Shown: positions 41,784 to 49,546 of the stretch, in pieces
How positions within the stretch are numbered: position 1 is the first letter of the stretch
Layout of the letters: each line of letters opens with the position of its first letter
From: Kitasatospora xanthocidica
GTDB lineage: Bacteria > Actinomycetota > Actinomycetes > Streptomycetales > Streptomycetaceae
Reading direction: 5' to 3'
Length of the DNA stretch: 64,000 bases
NCBI RefSeq assembly: GCF_014656195.1
Contig: NZ_BNBY01000002.1
Coordinates: forward strand, 280,351 to 344,350
Notes under the pieces: model-generated
Told to the model about the DNA's origin: nothing
The model's database searches: none
The model's input: the letters and a program-made list of their open reading frames with translations, nothing else
Translations under genes and position numbers: made by a program

Positions 41784-43843
41784 GCCGGCACCCCTTCCCG
41801 CGCACGCCCGTCCGGCTCACGACCGTCCGACTCATGCCCGTCGTGCTTGCGCCCCTCCGGCGCACGGCGCCCCGGCTCACGGCCGTCCGACTCGCGCCCA
41901 CCCGGCTCACGGCCGTCCGGCTCGTGCCCGTCCGACAGCGGCCGCTGCCCGCCCGCCGTCGCGGGCCGTCCGGCGAGCGGGAGCCGGACCGTGAGCACCG
42001 CGCCCCGCTCCCGGCCGACCTCGACGGTGCCGCCGTTGCGCCGGGCGGCCTGGGCGACCAGCGCCAGCCCGAGGCCGTGCCCGCGGCCGTCCTGCTTGGT
42101 GCTCCAGCCGCGCCGGAACACGTCCTCGACGGCCGCGGGGTCGATGCCCGCGCCGGTGTCGGCGACCCGCAGCAGCAGGCAGTCCCCGGGCGGCTCCGCC
42201 GTGTCCGCCGCACCCGCCGCGCCCGCCACGCCCGCCGCGCCCGCCACGCCCTCGCCACCGTCACGCGACCCGCCGGCGCCGTCGATCCGGGCCGTGACGG
42301 TGACCTCCGGCGGGACCGGGTTCTGCCCGGCCCCGGCGATGGCGGCGTCCACGGCGTTGTCGATCAGGTTGCCGAGCACGGTGATCAGGTCCCGCGCGGA
42401 GAGGCCGGGCGGGAGCACCCCGTCGTCGATCCGGCTGTCCTCGGTGAGGGTCAACTCCACGCCGCGCTCGGCGGCCTGGGCGGCCTTGCCGAGCAGCAGG
42501 GCGGCCAGCACCGGCTCGCTGACCGCCGCGACCACCCGGTCGGTGAGCTGCTGGGCGAGTTCGAGCTCGGCGGTGGCGAACTCCACCGCCTGTTCGTGGC
42601 GGCCGAGTTCGATCAGCGAGACGACCGCGTGCAGTCGGTTGGCGGCCTCGTGCGCCTGGGCGCCGAGTGCTTCGGTGAAGCCGCGCACCGAGTCCAACTC
42701 GCCGCTGAGCGCCTGCAGTTCGGTGTGGTCGCGGAGGGTCACCACCCGGCCGAGTCCGGTGCCGATGGTGGAGGTGTTGAGGACCACGACCCGCTCCGCC
42801 GTCAGGTGCACCTCGTCCCGGACCGGCTCCTCGCCCAGCACGGCCGCCACCAGCGCCTCGGGCAGGCCCAGCCCCGCCACCGGGCGGCCGTCCACCTCGC
42901 CCGCCAGGCCGAGCAGTTCGCGGGCGGCGTCGTTGCACAGCACGACCCGGTGCGAGCGGTCGAGCAGGACCAGCCCCTCGCGCACCGAATGCAAGGTGGC
43001 CTGGTGGTACTCGTAGAGGTGGCTGAGCTCGTCCGGTCCCATGCCGTGAGTGTGCCGCCGCAGCCGGGAGTTGGCGAGGTAGGTGCCGACGCCGCCGATC
43101 GCGAGCGCGGCCACCGCCACCCCGACCAGGGCCATCAGCGGTCCGCTCAGCTGCGCGGAGATCGACTCGACCGTACGGCCCACGCTGACCAGCGCCACCA
43201 CCCGGTGCCGGTCGTCCCACACCGGCGCGACCACCCGGACGGACGGACCGAGCGTGCCGGTGTACGTCTCGCTGCGGGTCTGCCCGGCCAGCGCCCAGTC
43301 GATGTGCCCGAGGTAGCGCTTGCCGATCTGCTCGGGCAGCGGGTGGGTCCAGCGCACGCCGTCGGTGTCCATGACGGTGATGAAGGAGACCCCGGTGTCC
43401 GCGCGGACCTGCTCGACGTACGGCTGGAGCGCCGCGGTCGGGTCCGGTCCGGCCACGGCGGCCCGGACGGACGGCGATCCTGCGACGGCTTGCGCGACCG
43501 CGGTGACCTCCCGGCGGGCCGCGTCCTCGTTCCGGTCGGCGGTGAACAGGTACGCGAGCACCGCACCGCCCGCGACCACGGCGGCGACGATCACCACCTG
43601 GACGACGAACAGCTGCCCGGCCAGACTGCGTACCAGCCGCCGGTCCCGGCAGCCGGGCAGGCGGCGGACCAGCCGGGCCAGACCGGCCGGGCGACCGAGC
43701 CGCGCCGGGCGACCCAGCCAGGCCAGACCGGCCGGGCGACCCAGCCAGGCCAGACCGGCCGGGCGACCCAGCCGGGCCGGACCGGACGGGCGGAGCGAGG
43801 CGAGGCGGCGGCGCGCGGCGGTGGGGGCGGTGCGCTCGGACAT
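41780..43843 (-). CDS. CitA/DcuS-family sensor histidine kinase
   Basis: 687 residues. Two membrane helices (VVQVVIVAAVVAGGAVLAYLF near 85; LMALVGVAVAALAIGGVGTYL near 255) enclose a PAS-like sensory domain for organic acids; a cytoplasmic PAS domain and the HisKA/ATPase follow (AHEAANRLHAVVSLIELG with the phospho-His, NLIDNAVDAA, GHGLGLALV). The cytoplasmic N-terminus repeats RPAGLAWLG, encoded by 27-bp tandem repeats (about 43680-43790), and the C-terminus repeats DGREP. Start at ATG 43843. Confidence 0.92.
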   Translation of the reverse strand: MSERTAPTAARRRLASLRPSGPARLGRPAGLAWLGRPAGLAWLGRPARLGRPAGLARLVRRLPGCRDRRLVRSLAGQLFVVQVVIVAAVVAGGAVLAYLFTADRNEDAARREVTAVAQAVAGSPSVRAAVAGPDPTAALQPYVEQVRADTGVSFITVMDTDGVRWTHPLPEQIGKRYLGHIDWALAGQTRSETYTGTLGPSVRVVAPVWDDRHRVVALVSVGRTVESISAQLSGPLMALVGVAVAALAIGGVGTYLANSRLRRHTHGMGPDELSHLYEYHQATLHSVREGLVLLDRSHRVVLCNDAARELLGLAGEVDGRPVAGLGLPEALVAAVLGEEPVRDEVHLTAERVVVLNTSTIGTGLGRVVTLRDHTELQALSGELDSVRGFTEALGAQAHEAANRLHAVVSLIELGRHEQAVEFATAELELAQQLTDRVVAAVSEPVLAALLLGKAAQAAERGVELTLTEDSRIDDGVLPPGLSARDLITVLGNLIDNAVDAAIAGAGQNPVPPEVTVTARIDGAGGSRDGGEGVAGAAGVAGAAGAADTAEPPGDCLLLRVADTGAGIDPAAVEDVFRRGWSTKQDGRGHGLGLALVAQAARRNGGTVEVGRERGAVLTVRLPLAGRPATAGGQRPLSDGHEPDGREPGGRESDGREPGRRAPEGRKHDGHESDGREPDGRAREGVPA

Positions 43844-43914
43844 GCCAGCCAGTGTGCACCACCACCGGCGCCACCGGCCCGGGTGCACCGACCGTGAACT
43901 CTATGAACGCAAAC

Positions 43915-43928
43915 GTGACCTCCGTCAC
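43915..43928. promoter_or_regulatory. Crp-like site in the citA-dctA divergent spacer
   Basis: GTGACCTCCGTCAC fits the published-style Streptomyces Crp consensus GTG-N6-GNCAC as I recall it and is a perfect inverted repeat. It is 69 bases before dctA and 71 before the kinase gene. Confidence 0.45.
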
Positions 43929-43997
43929 TCCCGGGCCCCATAGTCGGAGCGGCCCACCACCCGGGGCCGCCAGGACTGCAGGGCGAAGGAGCCGCAG

Positions 43998-45416
43998 ATG
44001 TCGATCACTGGAGCCGCGACGGCGGGGGGACCCAGACGCAAGGACCGGACCCATTACCTCTACCTCGCCGTGATCGCCGCGGTGATCGCGGGCGTGGTGG
44101 TCGGTCTGGCCGCTCCCGGCTTCGCCGTGGAGCTCAAGCCGGTCGGCACCGGCTTCGTCAACCTGATCAAGATGATGATCAGCCCGGTGATCTTCTGCAC
44201 CATCGTGCTGGGCATCGGCTCGGTGACCAAGGCCGCGAAGGTCGGCAAGGTCGGCGGACTGGCCCTCGGCTACTTCCTCGCGATGTCGACCGTCGCGCTG
44301 GCCATCGGCCTGGTCGTCGGCAACCTGCTGGAGCCCGGCGGCGGCCTGCACCTCACCGCCGCGCTCGCCAAGTCCGGCCACGCCCAGGCGGCGGCCGGCG
44401 GCGCCCAGTCGACCACCGACTTCCTGCTCGGGATGATCCCCGACACCATGTTCTCGGCCCTCACCCAGGGCAAGGTCCTGCAGACCCTGCTGGTCGCCCT
44501 GCTCACCGGCTTCGCCCTGCAGGCCATGGGAACGGCCGGCGCCCCGGTGCTGCGCGGGATCGAGCACGTGCAGAAGCTGGTCTTCCGCGTCATGGCGATG
44601 ATCATGTGGGTCGCGCCGATCGGCGCCTTCGGAGCCATGGCGGCCGTGGTCGGGGCCACCGGCACGGCCGCGCTGAAGAGCCTCGCGGTCATCATGGTCG
44701 GCTTCTACCTGACCTGCGCGCTGTTCGTCGTCGTGGTGCTGGGCACCCTGCTGCGCCTGGTCGCCGGGATCAACGTGTTCGCGCTGCTGAAGTACCTCGG
44801 CCGCGAGTTCCTGCTGATCCTCTCGACCTCCTCCTCCGAGAGCGCCCTGCCCCGCCTGATCGCCAAGATGGAGCACCTGGGCGTCAGCCGGCCGGTCGTC
44901 GGCATCACCGTGCCGACCGGCTACAGCTTCAACCTCGACGGCACCGCGATCTACCTGACCATGGCGTCGATCTTCATCTCCGAGGCGATGGACAAGCCGA
45001 TGTCGATCGGCGAGCAGCTCTCGCTGCTGGTGTTCATGGTGATCGCGAGCAAGGGCGCGGCCGGGGTCACCGGCGCCGGCCTGGCCACCCTCGCGGGCGG
45101 ACTGCAGTCGCACAAGCCGGCACTGGTGGACGGGGTCGGCCTGATCGTCGGCATCGACCGCTTCATGTCCGAGGCCCGCGCGCTCACCAACTTCGCGGGC
45201 AACGCCGTCGCGACCGTGCTGATCGGGCACTGGACCGGCGAGCTCGACACCGAGCGGGCCCACCGGGTGCTGGCCGGCGAGGTGCCGTTCGACGAGCTGA
45301 CGCTGGTCGACGGACACGGCGCCGACCACTCCCCCGGCACCGACGCCGAGCGCCCCGCCCCCGGCGGCAGCCCGGCCCCGGGCGGCACCCCCGAGGCCGC
45401 GCCCGCCGCCGCCTGA
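43998..45416 (+). CDS. dctA: C4-dicarboxylate/cation symporter (DctA family)
   Basis: 472 residues with the SDF (sodium:dicarboxylate) fold: re-entrant loop and serine-rich motif STSSSESALPRL (about residues 278-289), MEHLGVS, then the NMDGT-type cation site as NLDGTAIYLT (about 314). Takes up succinate, fumarate and malate. The C-terminal 40 residues are Pro/Gly-rich. AAGGAG precedes the ATG. It diverges from the CitA/CitB genes, the usual arrangement for regulated dicarboxylate uptake. Confidence 0.93.
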   Translation: MSITGAATAGGPRRKDRTHYLYLAVIAAVIAGVVVGLAAPGFAVELKPVGTGFVNLIKMMISPVIFCTIVLGIGSVTKAAKVGKVGGLALGYFLAMSTVALAIGLVVGNLLEPGGGLHLTAALAKSGHAQAAAGGAQSTTDFLLGMIPDTMFSALTQGKVLQTLLVALLTGFALQAMGTAGAPVLRGIEHVQKLVFRVMAMIMWVAPIGAFGAMAAVVGATGTAALKSLAVIMVGFYLTCALFVVVVLGTLLRLVAGINVFALLKYLGREFLLILSTSSSESALPRLIAKMEHLGVSRPVVGITVPTGYSFNLDGTAIYLTMASIFISEAMDKPMSIGEQLSLLVFMVIASKGAAGVTGAGLATLAGGLQSHKPALVDGVGLIVGIDRFMSEARALTNFAGNAVATVLIGHWTGELDTERAHRVLAGEVPFDELTLVDGHGADHSPGTDAERPAPGGSPAPGGTPEAAPAAA

Positions 45417-45436
45417 GCCGCCACGCCCCCGCGACT

Positions 45437-45486
45437 CCCCCGGTCCGGCGCCACCCCAACCCCCGGAAACGGCGCCGGACCGGGGG
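45437..45486. terminator. Bidirectional terminator after dctA
   Basis: Arms 45437-45452 and 45471-45486 are perfect 16-bp complements (CCCCCGGTCCGGCGCC and its partner) with an 18-base loop. It sits between the convergent dctA gene and the gene of unknown function, and is the most stable hairpin seen in this part of the window. Confidence 0.85.
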
Positions 45487-45599
45487 CTTCCCGTCCCCGC
45501 TCCGGCCTCGGACCCCTCAGCTGATCAGGCCCGACGGGCCGACCGGCCGAGGGGCCCGGGGCCCACCGGCTGAGGGGCCCCACCGCCCGACCGCGCCCC

Positions 45600-46577
45600 T
45601 CAGAGCTCCTGCGAGCCGCTGACCGCCCAGGCCACCCCGCTGGCCGGATCCTCCAGCGCCACGTGCAGGTGGTGCAGCCCGGCGGCCGGCTCCTGCCAGG
45701 TGAAGCAGCGCATCCGGGCCACCAGCGCGTTCACCTCGCCCGGCTCCGGCCCGTCCGTGCCGGCCATCGCGGCCAGCGCCCGCCACAGCCCCAGCCGCCC
45801 GTGCGCGCACCCCTGGGCCCGCCCGACCGCGGCGGCCCGCACCAGCGCCGGGTAGGCCAGCGCGAACGGCAGGTACCCGCCGACCACCCGTCGGCTGCGG
45901 GCCAGCAGCGCGGCCGCCAGCGGGGCCTGCCCCCGGACGCACGCGACCTCCGCCCAGGACGCCAGCGCGCCGAGCTCGGCCCGCGCCCGGGTGACCCGCG
46001 GCCCGACCGGCCGGCCGTCCGCCCGCGCCACCGGCGCCGGCAGCTCCACCTCGCCGAGGCCCTCGCGACTGGCCGGCAGGGTCAGCAGCGCGCTCCGCGC
46101 ACCCCCGCCGGGCAGGTACTCGCGCACCCGCACCGCCTCCTCCCAGCCCGCCGCCTCCCACGGCTCCAGCCGCAGCGGCACGCCCTCCGGATCGGGCTCG
46201 GCCCCGTACGAGAGGTCCTCGCCGAGCAGCACCCGGGTGTGCGCGACCAGTCGGCGTACCGGGGCCGGGCCGAGCAGCGGGGCCAGCCGCAGCCAGGAGT
46301 GCCGGGTCGCCAGCACCTCCCAGAGCGGACCGGCGTCGTGGTCGGCCACCCCGGCGACCGTCCCCTCCCCGCCGTCCCGGTCGAACAGCCGGACGGCCAG
46401 CTCGGGCGGCGCCGCGTAGGCGATCAGATGGCCGAGCGGCGCCGTCAGGGCCGCTGCGGCCTCCTCGCCCGCCTCGACCACGGCGGCCGCCCGGCCCTGC
46501 CGGTAGGCGGCGAGCAGCTCCTGCCAGCGGCCGTCCTCGGCCAGGGCGCGCAGGCGGTGGTCCTCGTACGTGATCAC
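45600..46577 (-). CDS. Hypothetical protein, possibly DUF6183-like
   Basis: 325 residues, no family confidently recognised. The sequence is soluble and helical in the N-terminal half (MITYEDHRLRALAEDGRWQELLAAYRQG), with a beta-rich middle (VPLRLEPWEAAGWEEAVRVREYLPGG) and a C-terminal segment (VNALVARMRCFTWQEPAAGLHHLHVALEDPASGVAWAVSGSQ). This resembles actinobacterial DUF6183 proteins from memory; low confidence. No signal or membrane segments. The GTG start has no good ribosome binding site. Monocistronic, between the dctA terminator and the sigma factor gene. Confidence 0.65.
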   Translation of the reverse strand: MITYEDHRLRALAEDGRWQELLAAYRQGRAAAVVEAGEEAAAALTAPLGHLIAYAAPPELAVRLFDRDGGEGTVAGVADHDAGPLWEVLATRHSWLRLAPLLGPAPVRRLVAHTRVLLGEDLSYGAEPDPEGVPLRLEPWEAAGWEEAVRVREYLPGGGARSALLTLPASREGLGEVELPAPVARADGRPVGPRVTRARAELGALASWAEVACVRGQAPLAAALLARSRRVVGGYLPFALAYPALVRAAAVGRAQGCAHGRLGLWRALAAMAGTDGPEPGEVNALVARMRCFTWQEPAAGLHHLHVALEDPASGVAWAVSGSQEL

Positions 46578-46654
46578 GATTTTCAGCGTACGGGCCGGGG
46601 CCGCGCATCAGCTGACTCGTCGTCAGTACGGTGCGTCGAGCCGCCGGGCGGGAG

Positions 46655-47257
46655 TCATCCGCTCCCCCGCTCGCGCTCCCGTTCGAGGACGGCGCGCAGC
46701 CGCCCGTGGGCCCGGCGGCGGGTGACGGCCAGGGTGCTGCGATGGAGGCCGAGCAGCTCGGCGGCCTCGTCGACGGTGTAGCCGTCGAGGTCCACCAGCG
46801 CCACCGCGCGGGCCTGCTTGGCGGTCAGGAAGCCCAGCAGCCGGACCACCTCCCAGCGCGCCTGCAGCTCCGTCATCCCGCCGACCGCCCGGGCGGCGGA
46901 CGCCGCGCGGTCCCGCTCGCCGCCGTCGCCCGGCTCCGGCACCTCGGGCATCGGCACCCGCCGCCGCTCGCGGCGCCACTGGTCGCGCAGGATGTTCACC
47001 ATCGTGGTGAACGCGTAGGCGTAGGGCTGCGGATGGCCGAGGAAGCGCTCCGGCCGGCGGGCGATCCGCAGGTACGCGTCGTGGACGACGTCCCCGGCGG
47101 CGAGCGGACTTCCGGTGAGCACGGCGGCCGCCTGCTGGAGTCTGGGCAGCAGGCCGGTGAAGACCCGGTTGAACTCGGCCGACCCGCCGCCGTCCCCGGA
47201 CGGGCCGAAGCCCTTCTCCGGTCCGCCGTCCACCGGCCGACCGCCGCACTCCGCCAT
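46655..47257 (-). CDS. ECF RNA polymerase sigma factor
   Basis: 200 residues. Region 2 (DVVHDAYLRIARRPERFLGHPQPYAYAFTTMVNILRDQWRRERRR, in parts) holds the core-binding and -10 elements, and region 4 (VDEAAELLGLHRSTLAVTRRRAHGRLRAVL) the -35 helix-turn-helix. No anti-sigma gene is next to it. ATG 47257 has GGGAGGG just upstream. It is divergent from a small secreted protein, and the Crp-like palindrome at 47327 lies 70 bases upstream. Confidence 0.88.
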   Translation of the reverse strand: MAECGGRPVDGGPEKGFGPSGDGGGSAEFNRVFTGLLPRLQQAAAVLTGSPLAAGDVVHDAYLRIARRPERFLGHPQPYAYAFTTMVNILRDQWRRERRRVPMPEVPEPGDGGERDRAASAARAVGGMTELQARWEVVRLLGFLTAKQARAVALVDLDGYTVDEAAELLGLHRSTLAVTRRRAHGRLRAVLERERERGSG

Positions 47258-47326
47258 GCCGCCCTCCCCGGACGTCGGCACCCCGAACACCCGCCCGGGC
47301 CTGGTCACAGCCCAGCCGGGACCGCT

Positions 47327-47342
47327 TGTGACACAGGTCACA
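47327..47342. promoter_or_regulatory. Perfect Crp-like palindrome between ECF sigma and secreted-protein genes
   Basis: TGTGA-CACAGG-TCACA has the exact TGTGA-N6-TCACA symmetry of a CRP/FNR site. It also fits GTG-N6-GNCAC, the form I recall for Streptomyces Crp. Centre is about 78 bases upstream of the sigma start. Confidence 0.6.
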
Positions 47343-47461
47343 TCATAGGCCGTCGTTTCACTGTGCGCAGTCATTCGTATGCAACATGTCACCGGCCTTA
47401 CGGGGAGCGGGAGTTCACCTCCGCCCGCGGACCCCGGGACGGCCGGGGCGCTCCGCCCGAC

Positions 47462-47489
47462 GAGAACCGTTCAGCGAGAACCGTTCAGT
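47462..47489 (+). repeat. 14-bp tandem duplication before the secreted-protein gene
   Basis: GAGAACCGTTCAGC and GAGAACCGTTCAGT are adjacent (47462-47475, 47476-47489), ending at the ribosome binding site. It may be a duplicated regulatory or leader element. Confidence 0.7.
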
Positions 47490-47502
47490 GAGGAGAACCA
47501 CC

Positions 47503-47874
47503 GTGCGAGGTTGCATCGCCAGGAAGATCGCCACGTTCGGGATGGCCACCGCGGCCGCCCTCGGCGTGCTCGGGACCACCACCCTGCCGGCCGCCGCGGC
47601 ACCCGCGCCGGACCAGAGCGTCACCCCGGCGGCCGTCGCCGCGTCGAACACCGTGGCCGCCTCGCCCTACCGCTGCGCCATCACCGCGAACTACGGCTGG
47701 CGCTGGGAGGGCTACTGCTACGTCTACTCCGGACAGCTGCGCACCATCACCTACTGTGCCGACGGAACGCACAGCACCGGCCTGTGGATCGGCGCCCGGC
47801 CGCAGGCCTGGGACGTCTGGGGCAACTGCCCCGGGTCCAGCTGGACGAAGATCGTCTTCCAGTGGCGCGGCTGA
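47503..47874 (+). CDS. Small secreted protein with four cysteines
   Basis: 123 residues. GTG start with AGGAG 7 bases upstream. The signal peptide RKIATFGMATAAALGVLG ends near AAAAPAP (about residue 35). The mature part contains four Cys (YRCAITANYGW, GYCYVYSG, TYCADGTH, WGNCPGSSW), all likely in two disulfides, and many Trp and Tyr. No family recognised; such small secreted aromatic-rich proteins may bind ligands or surfaces. Divergent from the ECF sigma gene, which could be its activator. Confidence 0.8.
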   Translation: MRGCIARKIATFGMATAAALGVLGTTTLPAAAAPAPDQSVTPAAVAASNTVAASPYRCAITANYGWRWEGYCYVYSGQLRTITYCADGTHSTGLWIGARPQAWDVWGNCPGSSWTKIVFQWRG

Positions 47875-47947
47875 CCGCGGCCAGGGGGTGACCCCACCCA
47901 TCGCCCTCTCCCCTCGCCCCCACCCCCTCACCCTCTCCCCCTCCCGC

Positions 47948-48637
47948 TCACCCCACCGGCGCGACGTCCGCGAGCAGCCGGGCGGCCCGTACCCGCCCGG
48001 CGTGCTCGACCAGGTTGATCAGCACCTCCTTGCCCGACGACCGGCGCCGCGCGTCGCAGAGCAGCACCGGCGTCCCGGCGTCCAGGTCCAGCGCCCGGGC
48101 CACCTCGTCCGGGCCGAACTCCCTGGTGCCGGCGAAGCGGTTCACCGCGACCACGAACGGGATGCCCCGGTGCTCGAAGAAGTCGACGGCCGGGAAGCAG
48201 TCGGTCAGGCGACGGGTGTCGGCGAGCACCACGGCGCCGAGCGCCCCCTGGGCCAACTCGTCCCACAGGAACCAGAACCGGTCCTGCCCCGGGGTGCCGA
48301 AGAGGTAGACCGCGAGGCCCTCGCGGATGGTGATCCGCCCGAAGTCCATCGCCACCGTCGTGGTGCTCTTGCGCTCCACCCCGTCGAGGTCGTCCACCCC
48401 GCGCCCGGCCTCGGTCAGCCGCTCCTCCGTGCGCAGCGGGCGAATCTCGCTGACCGCCCCGACCAAGGTCGTCTTGCCGACCCCGAAGCCGCCCGCCACC
48501 AGGATCTTGAGCGCCAGCACGGTGCCCTCGGGGTCCTCCGCCGCGGCCGGCCCGGCCGGATGGGTCGGATGGGCCGGATCGTTCCTATCCGTCTTGTCCG
48601 TCCGATCGGTCGGGCGGTCAGAGTGCACGGAGTCCAT
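47948..48637 (-). CDS. Conservon GTP-binding protein (CvnD-like)
   Basis: 229 residues. P-loop GGFGVGKTTLV (about 49-59), TTTVAMDFG switch-like segment and FGTPGQDRF (Walker B/switch II equivalent) mark the CvnD/MglA-like small GTPases of actinobacterial conservons. The N-terminal 40 residues (Asp/Thr/Pro repeats) are low complexity. Last gene of cvnA-B-C-D; the start lies inside the 3' end of the DUF742 gene. Usually these units relay signals to development or metabolism. Confidence 0.92.
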   Translation of the reverse strand: MDSVHSDRPTDRTDKTDRNDPAHPTHPAGPAAAEDPEGTVLALKILVAGGFGVGKTTLVGAVSEIRPLRTEERLTEAGRGVDDLDGVERKSTTTVAMDFGRITIREGLAVYLFGTPGQDRFWFLWDELAQGALGAVVLADTRRLTDCFPAVDFFEHRGIPFVVAVNRFAGTREFGPDEVARALDLDAGTPVLLCDARRRSSGKEVLINLVEHAGRVRAARLLADVAPVG

Positions 48638-49139
48638 GGATGACCTCCTGGAGGATGCGCTCGTCGGGGAGCAGGGCGGGTGGAACGGGGCGGCTGACCC
48701 GGATGAGCCCGGCCGCCAGCAGGTCTCCGAGCAGCACCCGCACGACGCCCACCGGCAGGTCGAGGTCGGCGGCGAGCTCGGCGACGGACAGCGGGGTGCC
48801 CCGGCAGAGCGCGAGGATGCGCGCCTGTTCGGGGCCGACCGGCGGCTCGGGCGCGTCCGGGGCGAACACCGGGTGGGCGGGATCGCAGACGACCACCGCG
48901 ATCAGGTCGAGCTGCTGCCCGCCGGCCCCGGTGCGCCCCCGGGTCATCGTGTACGGGCGGACCAGCGGTCCGGCCTCGTCGTCGTACCAGCGCGCCCGGT
49001 GGGCGGCGGCGAGCGGGTTGCGGGAGTGCGGGCTGTGGGAGTCCGGATCGTGGGAGTGCGGGTCGGACTCGCCCCGCGGGTGTTCCGGACTCCGGTCGCC
49101 GGACGATCCCTCGGCAGACGGGCGGGGCACCGGGCTCAC
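48618..49139 (-). CDS. DUF742 conservon protein (CvnC-like)
   Basis: 173 residues. Family features: RWYDDEAGPLVRPYTMTRGRT, a winged helix-like domain (PLSVAELAADLDLPVGVVRVLLGDLLAAGLI) and the C-terminal VPPALLPDERILQEVIHGLRAL. A His/Ser/Asp repeat (DPHSHDPDSHSP-type) extends the N-terminus. GTG start overlaps the Roadblock gene stop. It probably binds CvnB and CvnD. Confidence 0.92.
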   Translation of the reverse strand: MSPVPRPSAEGSSGDRSPEHPRGESDPHSHDPDSHSPHSRNPLAAAHRARWYDDEAGPLVRPYTMTRGRTGAGGQQLDLIAVVVCDPAHPVFAPDAPEPPVGPEQARILALCRGTPLSVAELAADLDLPVGVVRVLLGDLLAAGLIRVSRPVPPALLPDERILQEVIHGLRAL

Positions 49140-49546
49140 CAGCCGTCCACCGCGCGCGGTGAGGCGCTCAGGTGCTCCCCGACCCGGCGGACCAGTCTGG
49201 CCATCTCGTAGGCGATCAGGCCGAGGTCGGCCCGGGCACCGGCGAACACGGCCAGGCAGGTACCCTCCCCGGCCGCCGCGACCAGCAGGTAGCCGCCCTC
49301 CAACTCGACCATGGTCTGCCGGACTTCACCGGCACCGAAGTGCCGTCCGGCCCCCTTGGCCAGGCTGTGGAAGCCGGAGGCGACGGCCGCCAGGTGCTCG
49401 CCGTCCTCGCGCGGCAGCCCGGCCGAACTGCCCACGGCCAGACCGTCGGCGGAGAGCATCACGGCGAAGCGGACCTCGGGGGCGCGCCGGACCAGTTCGT
49501 CGAGGAGCCAGTTCAGCTCCCCCGCACGGTGGGTGGTGCCGATCAC
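49136..49546 (-). CDS. Roadblock/LC7 conservon protein (CvnB-like)
   Basis: 136 residues, single Roadblock/LC7 fold: ELNWLLDELVRRAPEVRFAVMLSADGLAVGSS at the start, VASGFHSLAKGAGRHF in the middle. This family regulates small GTPases. GTG 49546 is chosen because GAAGGAG lies just upstream and it overlaps the kinase stop. Confidence 0.92.
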   Translation of the reverse strand: MIGTTHRAGELNWLLDELVRRAPEVRFAVMLSADGLAVGSSAGLPREDGEHLAAVASGFHSLAKGAGRHFGAGEVRQTMVELEGGYLLVAAAGEGTCLAVFAGARADLGLIAYEMARLVRRVGEHLSASPRAVDGW

